Shown here: positions 55,097 through 64,000 of the stretch, in pieces
Position numbering within the stretch: the stretch's first letter is position 1
Layout of the letters: the number at the start of each line of letters is the position of its first letter
NCBI RefSeq assembly: GCF_000787575.1
Contig: NW_012236502.1
Span: forward strand, 62,001-126,000
DNA length: 64,000 nt
From: Acytostelium subglobosum LB1
Lineage: Eukaryota; Evosea; Eumycetozoa; Acytosteliales; Acytosteliaceae
Direction: 5' to 3'
Translations under genes and position numbers: made by a program
Notes under the pieces: generated by a model
What the model saw: only the letters and a program-made list of their open reading frames with translations
The model's database searches: none
What the model was told of the DNA's origin: nothing

Positions 55097-55917
55097 ATAA
55101 ACTTACCTCTCAATCAATGATTGATCGGAGTGAGTGGTGTCAGTCATACCATTAAGTACGAGAGATTGATTGATTGAGTGAGTGAGTGATTGGGGAATAG
55201 ATAGATATAAGTAAGATTAGAATTGTTCAATGATTGATGATGTTATTGTTTTATTATTGTAGTTAGCGTATCAACTATAATTATTTGTATGTTGTACTTG
55301 TTCACAAACATGAATGAATAAATGATTGAATGACTGAACTACGAATTGTTTTGTTTTTTTTTTTAATTCAACAACACAAACCTCTTTGATGAATACGAGA
55401 AGAGCAAACAAAATGTTTGAAATTACTGTTGGAGGGGTTTGTTTGGTTCAGGAGCAACTCACTCACTCACGTACACACACACAGCATCAACTCTTTACCT
55501 ACCCTCACCTGTAATTCAGTACTCACTAGCTAGCTAGCCTCTCTGTCTACTTAAGTCAAGTCTATCAATCTTAACTTAAGAAGAAGAAGAAGAAGTAGTG
55601 ATATACACAGCACAGTTTAGAGAGAGAGATACCTGTCTTGTTGTTTGTTAGGACCCTATAACTCTTGTAGATCCCCCACCTACCCAATACATGTAAGCAA
55701 GCAAGCAAGCAAACAACGATTGATGATCATTGATGTCCTAGGACAAGGACTCATGAATGAATGAAGAAACATGGTTACTCATACATACATACATACATAC
55801 ATACATCGACTCATACGTAACAATATATAGTTAGTTGTATTATTTAGTAGTAATATACGATCATCAATCAATTAAGAGAGAAGTAGTATAATACAACTTT
55901 GAGGAACTACAGAAAGA
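55097..55917. other. Intergenic with microsatellites, upstream of 4E-BP
   Basis: About 820 bp without a gene. It holds poly-T at 55354-55363, CTAGCTAGCTAG near 55526-55537, GAAGAAGAAGAAG near 55581-55594, GCAAGCAAGCAAGCAA near 55695-55711 and a CATA repeat at 55781-55806. The A/T-rich 55820-55917 segment is the likely promoter and leader of the 4E-BP gene. Confidence 0.6.
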
Positions 55918-56343
55918 ATGTCTTCAACACCATCACCATCATCGACGTCGTCGTCATCGTCCTCAACAACAAAGGCCATTCCTTTCTCACAGAAGGAGAT
56001 TGCCCGTCATGACATGATCGACTTCTCCACGTCAGTCGGAGGCACCATCTACGGCACGACACCAGGCGGCACGAAGAAAGTCTACGATCGCAACACCCTG
56101 CTGCACATCCGTAACTCTCCTCTCTCAAAGACACCCCCTCCTCAGGTCCTGAACATGATCGAACAGATGAACAGGTCCAAGGTGTCAAAGTCACCCAACA
56201 TGAAGTCGCAGCCACCCGCCGTCACCGTCCCCGCCGGCGCCACCGCTGCCCCATCCTCCTCCACCACCCCTGCTGCCAGCTCGACCACTCAGCAGCAAAA
56301 GCCCAAACCAACGACCGAGGAAGACATCTTTGAGATGGATTGA
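55918..56343 (+). CDS. febA: eIF4E-binding protein (4E-BP), TOR-regulated translation repressor
   Basis: Single exon, 141 residues. The Ser/Thr-rich start leads to a conserved core, VGGTIYGTTPGGTKKVYDRN followed by TLLHIRNSPLSKTPP. It contains the eIF4E-binding motif YxxxxLL (YDRNTLL) and the flanking phospho-acceptor sites corresponding to T37/T46-type (TTPGGT) and S65-type (NSPLSKTPP) positions of animal 4E-BPs. The C-terminus ends D-I-F-E-M-D, the TOS motif FEMD that docks on Raptor/TORC1, placed at the very end as in animals. It is longer than human 4E-BP1 (118 residues) because of a Ser/Thr/Pro/Ala-rich linker. It binds eIF4E and blocks cap-dependent initiation unless phosphorylated by TOR. 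The gene symbol is the one I recall for D. discoideum. Confidence 0.95.
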   Translation: MSSTPSPSSTSSSSSSTTKAIPFSQKEIARHDMIDFSTSVGGTIYGTTPGGTKKVYDRNTLLHIRNSPLSKTPPPQVLNMIEQMNRSKVSKSPNMKSQPPAVTVPAGATAAPSSSTTPAASSTTQQQKPKPTTEEDIFEMD

Positions 56344-57058
56344 TTTACATCACATCCGCCCAATGCACCGTCCTCCTTCCCAATCCGACATATTCACCAG
56401 CTTATCTCCGCCTCGCTCATCATCAAGGTTGAGCGTCAGCTTCAAACAATCATTTAACAACAACACAGACACAACATACAAAGACAGACAACGCAGCGGC
56501 GGCGCCCAGGATCACGGGCCGCAGGTTAACTTTCATGCATGTAGGATTGATTGGACCATTATCTATCAAATCACACGATCATGTATGTCATTGACTTGGC
56601 ACACAACAACCCAGCATCCCTCCCTTCTCCCCTCCCCTCCCCTCCCCCTCACAACCAAGGCCATCATGCCATGTCAACACCTCTTCATTCATTCATTAAT
56701 TGAGTGAGTGGAGGGATAAATTAATTAAGTCATATACGCCAGTACAGTATTACAACCAAGCATTGTAAATAAACAACAACAACAACCAACACAGCTCACT
56801 CCCCCTCGACGAGGATACTTGGGGAGAGGAGTTTGTGATTACGTCGGAAAGGTACACGAGTGTAACAATCAATCAAGTACTTGTTGACATCGTTCAAGTA
56901 CTTGGACACAATCATTGGTTCATGATGTCTGCGCTCATTGCCATTGTTGAATTTTCTTGTCAAGGTTGGCGCATCAAGGTGTTGCCGCGAGTGAGTGTGT
57001 TCATCTTCAACTTATAATTAATTGTTCAACTTATAATATATATACATATAGACTAGAC
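56344..57058. other. Intergenic between 4E-BP and DNAJC17-like genes
   Basis: About 715 bp. It includes a C-rich CTCCCCTCCCCTCCCCTCCC run near 56629-56647 and the A/T-rich leader of the next gene. No gene is supported. A 125-codon frame after 56330 merely continues out of frame from the 4E-BP end. Confidence 0.5.
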
Positions 57059-58042
57059 ATGTCAAAAGAGGAGATATTCGAAGATTGGTACTCTGTGTTG
57101 GAGTTGGAGCATGATGCCACAGAGAAACAGATACAGAGAGCGTACAGGGTGTTGTCGGTGAAATGGCATCCGGACAAGAACAAGAGTGCAGAGGCCAGGG
57201 TCATGTTTGAGAAGATATCAGAGGCCAAGAAGATACTCAATGATAAGGAGAAGAGAGCACTGTTTGACGCTCAGATCAAGGCCAAGCGAGAGAAGAAGCG
57301 CAAGGATGACGAGATGGACAGGAAGAGGAAGAAGATGAAGGACGACCTAAACACACGAGAGGAAGAGATCCGCAGAAAGAAACAACGCGAGTTGGATGAG
57401 AAGCAACGTGATAGAGATAAGTACCGTGATGAAGTCTTGCGATCAATGTCCAGTGGAAGTCCGACCGTCTCGTCAAGATTTGAAGCGTCAGGATTCGGAG
57501 CCGCGCAACAACAACAACAGTCGCGTACAGAGAGCAGCAGTTCAACAATTGACACAAAGAGTGTAGTGCTTGTTAGATGGAGAAGCAAGCTAAAGTATGG
57601 AGAGGATGGTCTGACTGATGTATTCTCATCTTATGGACAAGTCGACTCGATCGTTATTCTGGAAGACGATGAATGTGGTGAGAAAAGACGAAGAAAGTGT
57701 AATGCCATCGTGTACTTCACCTCAAACAAGACAGTGGACAGCATCATCGGACAAAGCAAAGAGATCAAGAGCAAGTTCAAGCTGAAGGTCGAGCGAGCCA
57801 CCACCGCCTCATCGCCACCATCCCACGTCCCCTCTGGCACGGAGAACAACAATGAGGATGTTCTTCAGAACATCACAAATATCACAGAGCCAACAACAAC
57901 TCCAACGAATAATACCTCAACAAATACACCAACAACAACATCACAGAGCTTTAAAGAAAAGGAGAATGACGTACTCAGACGACTGAGGGAAAGGATAGCC
58001 GCCAAGTCTAAGGTGGGAAGCGACGAAACATCCACTCCTTAA
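57059..58042 (+). CDS. J-domain/RRM protein, DNAJC17 family
   Basis: Single exon, 327 residues from ATG 57059; an upstream extension is open but lacks an ATG near a plausible leader. The N-terminal J domain (DWYSVLELEHDATEKQIQRA, then HPDKN with the HPD motif) would stimulate Hsp70 ATPase. A highly charged coiled-coil region (about 75-145, KAKREKKRKDDEMDRKRKK) follows. Then comes an RRM-like domain at about 165-255 (SVVLVRWRSKL, LTDVFSSYGQVDSIVIL, CNAIVYFTS). A Thr/Asn-rich stretch and a C-terminal helix (NDVLRRLRERIAAKS) end it. J-coil-RRM order is diagnostic of DNAJC17/Cwf23-type splicing-associated co-chaperones. Confidence 0.9.
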   Translation: MSKEEIFEDWYSVLELEHDATEKQIQRAYRVLSVKWHPDKNKSAEARVMFEKISEAKKILNDKEKRALFDAQIKAKREKKRKDDEMDRKRKKMKDDLNTREEEIRRKKQRELDEKQRDRDKYRDEVLRSMSSGSPTVSSRFEASGFGAAQQQQQSRTESSSSTIDTKSVVLVRWRSKLKYGEDGLTDVFSSYGQVDSIVILEDDECGEKRRRKCNAIVYFTSNKTVDSIIGQSKEIKSKFKLKVERATTASSPPSHVPSGTENNNEDVLQNITNITEPTTTPTNNTSTNTPTTTSQSFKEKENDVLRRLRERIAAKSKVGSDETSTP

Positions 58043-60459
58043 GGTTAGAGAACTTCGCAAGAACATTGGAATGTCCGTCCATCAATCCAACCAACCAAAC
58101 AACAGCACACAACAAACTTTCCAATTTTGGAGGGGACCTTCTCCGTGCCACCACCACCAGGTCCATAGCAAAGAAGAAAGAATGAATGGACCGCACCACG
58201 TTACTCCATTGCAATGGTTGGTCAAGTTAAAGTGGCGTTGGAACTCGTGTAATGAGGTGAGGTTTACGTCGCAACTCAAGAGCATGCACCTGTCGATTGG
58301 ACAAAGACCATTCTCCACACAATTAATTGTGGTGTTACTAAGTAATTAAGGTGATCGATGGACACCAACACCGCCCGGGACATCATGATCGCTCCCATCA
58401 CCACCATCACCCACCATTCAATCCATCCGACGCAACAAATTAAATCGTTGCTTTGGTTCGTTGTACCAGGGCAAACGCAACAACTCGAGGGAATGGCGCC
58501 TGATGTTTTGAGCGCGCGTTAGTGGCAAAAAATATAACTTTGGAAAGCATTCTCTTTCTGTTTTTGGAAGACAATCGAATCACAATTGTGCCATGGGGTA
58601 CCATGATGTGGAAGCAGTTCACGAACTCAACATCATGTCCTCATTGGCGTGATTTTGTCGACAACCACCCCCCTCTGGTGTGTTGATGGGATAGTGATAG
58701 TGAGTGTTTAGTTGGGTGTTCTGTTCTGTTTGGTGATGTCGAGGTGACGCTCAATGTGTATGAGAATGGTGTATGTATTGTTTGTGTGTTTGAAGCAGTG
58801 AGTGATTAGTTCTGGGCAGGGTCGCGGGGGTTAATCCATCGAAGCACGGTCTTGTCTCTGTTAGCACCAGACACATAATGATATCCTTGTTGGCAACATC
58901 TCCAGTTCTACTCTTTTAACATAAATCCCAATCCATACCCATCAATCACATACACATAAACACAAATAACAAATCAACAACAAGAGTTGTTATAACTAAA
59001 CTATTATTATTTATAAACAAAAATATATATCGTATTCATTAGAAGTGATTGATATATACCATTCCATTCCTTTAATTTAATCAAATCAAACAACAACCCT
59101 TCAATTGTTTGTTCATTGTTCATACAGCATCGCATTGTTTCATGATACATAGACCATCACCTCCAACATACTACCGTTCAACATTATTATTACGACTGTC
59201 AACACCTCATCACAATCATATACATTGAATCAATCGATAATAATAATAATATTTATATATTAGATAACTAAACAGTTCAGATTCAAACATCGACTATTTA
59301 TTCCAAAAAACACAGAAGTATATCAACTCTTTGTTTCCCAAGACAGCACAGACCGACTCGAAAGATCAAGATCACACCCATCTTTGAACTTTAACCACGC
59401 AAGCAACCCAACAATTATTTATCCCCATCTAGACAATAATAATTCTATTTAATATATATATAAATAATTATAAATATAAATAGTCATAGTCACAGAGGTA
59501 CAGAGCCTAGAAGTATTTCCAAGATCTTAATACTTCCTTATTTATACATAGGTATGTGTAATAATATATACCCATTCATTCGTACGCACCACTGTGCATT
59601 ATGACTCCATGGAGTCAAGATCCACGAACGACGCCCTATTTGTGACATTCCCGAACACCCCTACCCTCACAATGGAGCAGTCCCGCCACTTCACCACAAG
59701 TCACCACGTCCACCCCCACTATGGGTGTTCTCCGCATTAGGACACGTATCTCTCTGTGTTTCCCCAACACACACAACAATATTTAATTTTATTTTGTTTG
59801 TTGTTGTTGACCTACACTCACTCACTCTTCTAGATTCGACGCTGAGCGAAGTGCACTTCAATATCTCTCCCCAACACACGCGAGCGTTCAATTCAATTCA
59901 CAGTCGGACACTGACACTGCCTTGCTCCTTGCTCGGTCCACTCTCTCAACCAACACCACTACTGTTTGTTTATACACACGCGCGTGCATTTCTACACATA
60001 TTCATGTAGATATAAGTTTTAGAGAGAGAGAGATAGAGATAAAGAGATAGGACGACATTGACACATACACACATACCCGACAACCACACACATTCTACAT
60101 ACACACTCACCCCATACACACACAAGCTGTCTCTTGACAAGCCAAAGTTTTCGTTGCTTTAAACACAATAGTTTTCCATTCTCATAATCTCTTCACCAAA
60201 GGTTGTGCACTACACTACACTACAGCTTCAAGCTCAAAGTTAATATAATATCATTATAATTATTACACACACATATATAAATATACATACAGATAATATC
60301 ATACACACATTTACAATACAATCAATCTTGTATTTTGTAATCAATAGTTGTGGATCACGAGCTTGCCACAGTCATTCAGTAACAGTTGTAGTCTAATATA
60401 TACTCCCTTAAAGCTTATAGCACATCAAACAACAACAACATATATACAACAACAACAAA
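58043..60459. other. Long intergenic region
   Basis: About 2.4 kb without a supported gene. The left part (58060-58680) is relatively GC-rich and carries a few short frames without recognisable content. From about 58900 to 60459 it is A/T- and CA-rich (ATATATAAATAATTATAAATATAAATA near 59453-59480, ACACACATAC runs near 60060-60125) and probably contains the promoter and a long leader of the sphingosine-kinase-like gene. No tRNA cloverleaf was found by eye. Confidence 0.5.
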
Positions 60460-62176
60460 ATGTCAGTCGTAGCTACCAAGTTTCTCAACATCTTTATGAA
60501 GGATAAGAAGCGCCTGGACCCAGAGAGAGTCAAGGCAAAAGCCGCTGCCAAGTTGGAGAAGCGTTCTGCAGGCAACCAACAGTCATACAGAGCTTCACAG
60601 ACCATCACCAGAGAGCAGTCGTCATCAACGATGACCACTTTCAGTACCACCACCCTCAAGATTGAGGAGGAGCGCATACAGACTATACACGAGGGCGCCA
60701 ACACCACACCAATGCCACAGCGCATGTGGTCAGAGCAGATGGACAAGGACAAGGAGAGCTTCGCCGCCGACGGCGGAGAGTTCTCTGACAACTCTCTGCT
60801 TTCACATCCATCGTTCCTAGAGCCATCCCGCGTCACCCGGATCCAAATCCAGAACGTCGCCATTATATATAACCCATTCTCTGGCTCCAAGATTGGAGAG
60901 AAGATCATGAATGAGGCAAGGAACTACTTTGAGGTACATGGACTGAATGTAAGTTATTACAACACATTTACATCTTCTGTTGCACAACAACATTATACTA
61001 ACATCCATTACTACACATCAGGTTCAAATTATACCAACCGAATATAAAGGACACGCTGAGGATTTGTGTAGGAATATGGATATTACAAGCATAGATGCAG
61101 TCTGTTTGGTTGGAGGAGACGGAACTATACATGAGGCTGTCAACGGAATCATGAAGCGAGATCCACAGACACGTGAGAAGTTTGTCATGGCATGTCTGCC
61201 GGCGGGCACTGGAAACTCATTCGTCATGGAGCTGCAAGGTACTCTGAGTATCAAGCACATCTGCGAGAGAATTCTGAACGGTCTCACCGTCCCCGTCGAC
61301 GTCGCCAAGGTCACCTGCATTAAGAAAGACACACTCACTCAAGACCTCAACAAGAAGAAGGCCGAGTACAGAAGTCTAAAGAGTACTTTGGCCAACATTG
61401 ACCTTAACTCTACACAGTTGTCCGAGTCCTTGGATGCCAAGAGGAGATCATATCACAATCTGAAGGCCGTACGTCCCGACGCACTCATGGACTTTGCCGC
61501 CGAGTCGAGCGAAGCCGAGGTATACTATAGTTTCAACTCACTGCATTGGGGCTTGGGCTCCAAGGTCAACATCACTGCCGAGAAGATGCGTTGGATGGGC
61601 AAGGCCGTCCGTTACACCACCGCCGCCGTCATCGAGTTGTTCAAGGGCGAGAAGATTCTGGCGCGTATCGAGTATGAGGATGCCAACGGAGAGAGCTCTG
61701 CCATTGAGGACGAGTTCTGTCTGGCAATCATCAACAACATCCAAGGAGCTGCCAAGGGCATGAAGATGGCACCCAAGGCCAAGCTGAACGACGGACTGTT
61801 TGATCTCATCCTTATCAAGTCGACCAAGGCACTGGACCTGATGAACGTGTTTGCCAAGGTGTACGACGGAACGCACACTGAGCTCGACTACGTCATCTAC
61901 AAGCAGGTCAAGAGGTTCAGCATCACTCCATTCAAGAAGGACAAGGAGAGGAAGAAGCGTCTGCACAAGGAGAAGAAGAGACTGAGGGCGTTGGCCAAGA
62001 AGGAGGGCAGCGAGGCCGGTTCGCCACTGGAGATTCTAAAGACTGAGTGTAACACCATCCTTGCCGAGCTTGAGGATCAGATCGAGGAGGAAATCATCGA
62101 CATTGATGGAGAGCTCAAGGGTGCCACACCATTCCTCTGTGAAGTAATCCCACGATCCATTCGAGTTGTAATATAA
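60460..62176 (+). CDS. Sphingosine kinase-like lipid kinase (DAGK catalytic domain)
   Basis: Two exons (60460-60948, 61022-62176) joined in phase 0 give 547 residues. The catalytic domain begins about residue 135 with VAIIYNPFSGSKIGEKI. It contains the nucleotide-binding GGDGTIHEAVNGI loop, LPAGTGNSFVMEL, and the later FNSLHWGLGSKVN and AAVIELFKGE blocks characteristic of sphingosine/diacylglycerol kinases. An insert of about 50 residues with heptad-like spacing (KKKAEYRSLKSTLANIDLNS) lies between sub-domains. The N-terminus is basic (KDKKRLDPERVKAKAAAKLE). A highly basic segment near 440-480 may bind membranes. Substrate (sphingosine, ceramide or diacylglycerol) cannot be decided from sequence; sphingosine kinase-like is the best guess. 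Confidence 0.87.
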
Positions 62177-62249
62177 TATAATATAATAAATAATATATAT
62201 ACAAATAATAATAATTCATGTGTACAAGTTAGGAATCAAGTCCTTTTAA

Positions 62250-64000
62250 TCATTTACGTCTGGCTGTCTTCTTGGGCGGTGTGATTGTTGTCTTTCTTCT
62301 CCTTGGCACTACCTTGCTCGTGTCCACAAGTTGTTTCTCATCCTCACTATCAGGCTCCTCCATATCTGATCCTTCGTCGCCAGTTGATACCCAGTCCTTG
62401 TATCCCTCTTCGTCTTCGTCTTCATCATGTTCATCATCCTCTTCCTCTTCCACCTCTTCCTCTTCAACATCACTGTCTTCCTTGGGTCTCTTTGGTGACT
62501 TTGTCTTCTTGCTTGCGCTTGGCTTGGCTGTTGCCTTTGGGATTGGCTTGGGTGTAGTCTTGCTCTTCTTCTTCTTCTTGCTGCTCTTGTTCTTTGTCTT
62601 GACACTATCACATCCACCATCATCCATGTCAACTGGCGCATTGTCCATATCCTCATCCTGTGGCGCATCACCTTCAACCTCACCTTCGCCATCGCCATCA
62701 TCACCATCTTGTTTGTTTTTCTTCTTGATTATCCTCTCTATGGCCTGTGCCAGTCTCTTGCTCTTGAGCTTTGATGGAAGTGAAGATGCTGGATTGTTGT
62801 TGGCCCTGCCACTTGGTTGTGTGGCGGTGGTGTCATGTTGATTTACAATCCTCATGATTGGTTGTAGAAGGTTCTCAGCCTTGAACCTCTCCCATCCAAA
62901 CTTGTCCACAGCCATTCGACGCAGTGACTCCCAATCAGGGTTTGCCCATGAGAATGGCTCGTCAGATGAGTTGACATCAGGACTATAGAACGCGGACTTT
63001 ACCAAGTCAGAAGGGAAGCTCTCCGGTAGCAATACATTCTTGACAAGGCCCTTCAGATGGGATCGTTCATTCATCTGTTTGGCTGCAGCAGCGTCTGACT
63101 TGGCAGCACTCTTCATGAAGGTCTTGAACTCTACCAGGTCATTGAACTCGCTGATGATCTCCATCGCATTGACTATGCCAATACCCTTGATTCCAACAGT
63201 GTAGTCACATCCAAGTAGCAGTGCCAAGTTGATCATGTCCTCTCTGTTCAGTCCAACCTTGACCACAATGTCCGACAGGATGTATCGCTCGGGACGATGG
63301 AACAAGTGACGGTAGACCACCAGCTTGGCGTCACCAAATAGCATGATATCACTGTCCTCTGTGACAACACCGTCAACAAGGCCCAATCTAAAGAGCTCGG
63401 CACATTGTGCCTCTGCCTCGGTGGGTGCCGTGATGAATGGGATGCCAAAGAGTGTGAGCAGGTCATGGCATTGACGAAGCATCTCATCATCGATTGATTG
63501 GAAGCTTCTGACCTTTTGCGAGATGACGTTCATTGTTGCAGTCTTTTCCAACTCCAGCTCTTTGTCCAATCTATCACGTTCGTTCGAGTTGAAGTACTCA
63601 AATATCAACTTGTTCTTTGAGCTTGATTGCGTTGACTTTGGATCCTCATTCTCTTCTCTCTCTTTGTCCAAGTCTCTCAATTCCAGATAGTTGAATCTGG
63701 CACCTTGATGGAAACCATTGGATGGGCCAGCACTGGTGGCAGTGGCGTTGTCACCATTGTGATTGTCATTGCCAGTGTGAGTGAATGGATGTTCATCAAT
63801 GTGATCGTCACCGACAGCTTGTCCATCGTATGTCTGGTCATCATCATGAGCAATCTCCACAATGATGTCCTTATCGTCCTCCTGATCATTGATGGTGATG
63901 GCATCGTCGTTCTTCTGTTGATCCTGTGCCACATCTGGCCCATCAAGGTCGAATATATCAACATTATCAAATTTGCTCTTGGGCTTTTTGAATTGGTGAT
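62250..64000 (-). CDS. repG: XPG/ERCC5-type DNA repair endonuclease, 3' part
   Basis: The frame is open from the right edge of the window to the stop at 62250 (about 583 codons seen), so the N-terminal nuclease region lies outside. The visible part starts in the acidic spacer (KFDNVDIFDLDGPD). It then has the XPG-I domain (LTLFGIPFITAPTEAEAQCA, DGVVTEDSDIMLFGD) and the helix-two-turn-helix (LLLGCDYTVGIKGIGIVNAM). A C-terminal tail has KKKKKSK-type nuclear localisation signals, Glu/Asp runs and a final TPPKKTARRK. The acidic catalytic residues of the I region (E-A-E, D-S-D) are present. A long spacer before the I region favours XPG over FEN1 or EXO1. It cuts 3' of lesions in nucleotide excision repair. 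The D. discoideum symbol is from memory. Confidence 0.88.
   Translation of the reverse strand, partial: HQFKKPKSKFDNVDIFDLDGPDVAQDQQKNDDAITINDQEDDKDIIVEIAHDDDQTYDGQAVGDDHIDEHPFTHTGNDNHNGDNATATSAGPSNGFHQGARFNYLELRDLDKEREENEDPKSTQSSSKNKLIFEYFNSNERDRLDKELELEKTATMNVISQKVRSFQSIDDEMLRQCHDLLTLFGIPFITAPTEAEAQCAELFRLGLVDGVVTEDSDIMLFGDAKLVVYRHLFHRPERYILSDIVVKVGLNREDMINLALLLGCDYTVGIKGIGIVNAMEIISEFNDLVEFKTFMKSAAKSDAAAAKQMNERSHLKGLVKNVLLPESFPSDLVKSAFYSPDVNSSDEPFSWANPDWESLRRMAVDKFGWERFKAENLLQPIMRIVNQHDTTATQPSGRANNNPASSLPSKLKSKRLAQAIERIIKKKNKQDGDDGDGEGEVEGDAPQDEDMDNAPVDMDDGGCDSVKTKNKSSKKKKKSKTTPKPIPKATAKPSASKKTKSPKRPKEDSDVEEEEVEEEEDDEHDEDEDEEGYKDWVSTGDEGSDMEEPDSEDEKQLVDTSKVVPRRRKTTITPPKKTARRK

Noticed and set aside
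57031-57240. Minus-strand frames opposite the J domain
   Set aside because: Shadows of the sense coding frame.
62272-62841. Hydrophobic Ser/Leu-rich plus-strand frame opposite the XPG tail
   Set aside because: Antisense of Lys/Glu/Asp-rich coding; the sense strand has the conserved nuclease.

Overview
The window is nuclear DNA of a social amoeba (dictyostelid). The support is: short introns of about 55-100 bp with GTAAGT/GTATGT donors; A/T-rich intergenic DNA packed with TTGA/TCAA and other simple repeats; poly-N/Q/T/S tracts in proteins; and families typical of dictyostelids (FNIP-repeat F-box proteins, hssA-like small glycine-rich proteins, SdrD/Cna-B repeat proteins, a GPI-type extracellular Cu/Zn SOD). 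Coding DNA is clearly less A/T-rich than in Dictyostelium discoideum, so a member of another dictyostelid group is likely. I cannot name the species. I see no tRNA or rRNA gene, no CRISPR array and no intact mobile element.

Layout. 0.4-17.4 kb is a housekeeping and signalling stretch: calcineurin B, a proteasome assembly chaperone (PSMG3 type, minus strand), cofilin, a homeodomain protein (minus), a secreted serine beta-lactamase-like hydrolase (minus), and a five-exon DOCK180-type Rac exchange factor of about 1982 residues. 17.5-35.7 kb is an FNIP/F-box cluster. Five members lie head-to-tail on the minus strand, one of them a decayed pseudogene. They are followed by a multi-exon LRR/TIG/EGF membrane glycoprotein (minus), an FNIP gene (plus), a Rab7-like GTPase (minus), a repeat-rich stretch with an FNIP-like scrap, and another FNIP gene (plus). 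35.9-43.3 kb holds a divergent pair of hssA-like genes, a small Cys-rich protein, a proline-rich membrane protein, an F-box-like Cys-rich protein and a USP12/46 deubiquitinase (minus). 43.8-55.1 kb is an extracellular-protein block: an SodC-like superoxide dismutase, a 13-exon colossin-like protein in which one exon encodes one repeat, and two related broken relics, possibly of a pore-forming toxin family. 55.9-64 kb carries an eIF4E-binding protein with a TOR-signalling motif, a DNAJC17-type J/RRM protein, a sphingosine-kinase-like lipid kinase, and the 3' part of an XPG nuclease gene running off the right edge.

The genes do not form one pathway. The strongest candidates for something undescribed are: (1) a conserved C-x-C ... 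H-x-C module between the F-box and the FNIP repeats, with an intron at the same place and phase right behind it in at least three genes, plus a shared C-terminal motif block; (2) the exon-per-domain architecture of the colossin-like gene; (3) two G-quadruplex-prone arrays sharing a unit, each just upstream of a minus-strand gene start; (4) a 24-bp perfect palindrome immediately downstream of the TATA box of an hssA-like gene; (5) dispersed TGGAA-N3-TTCCA inverted repeats; and (6) strand-asymmetric TCAA repeats in introns.
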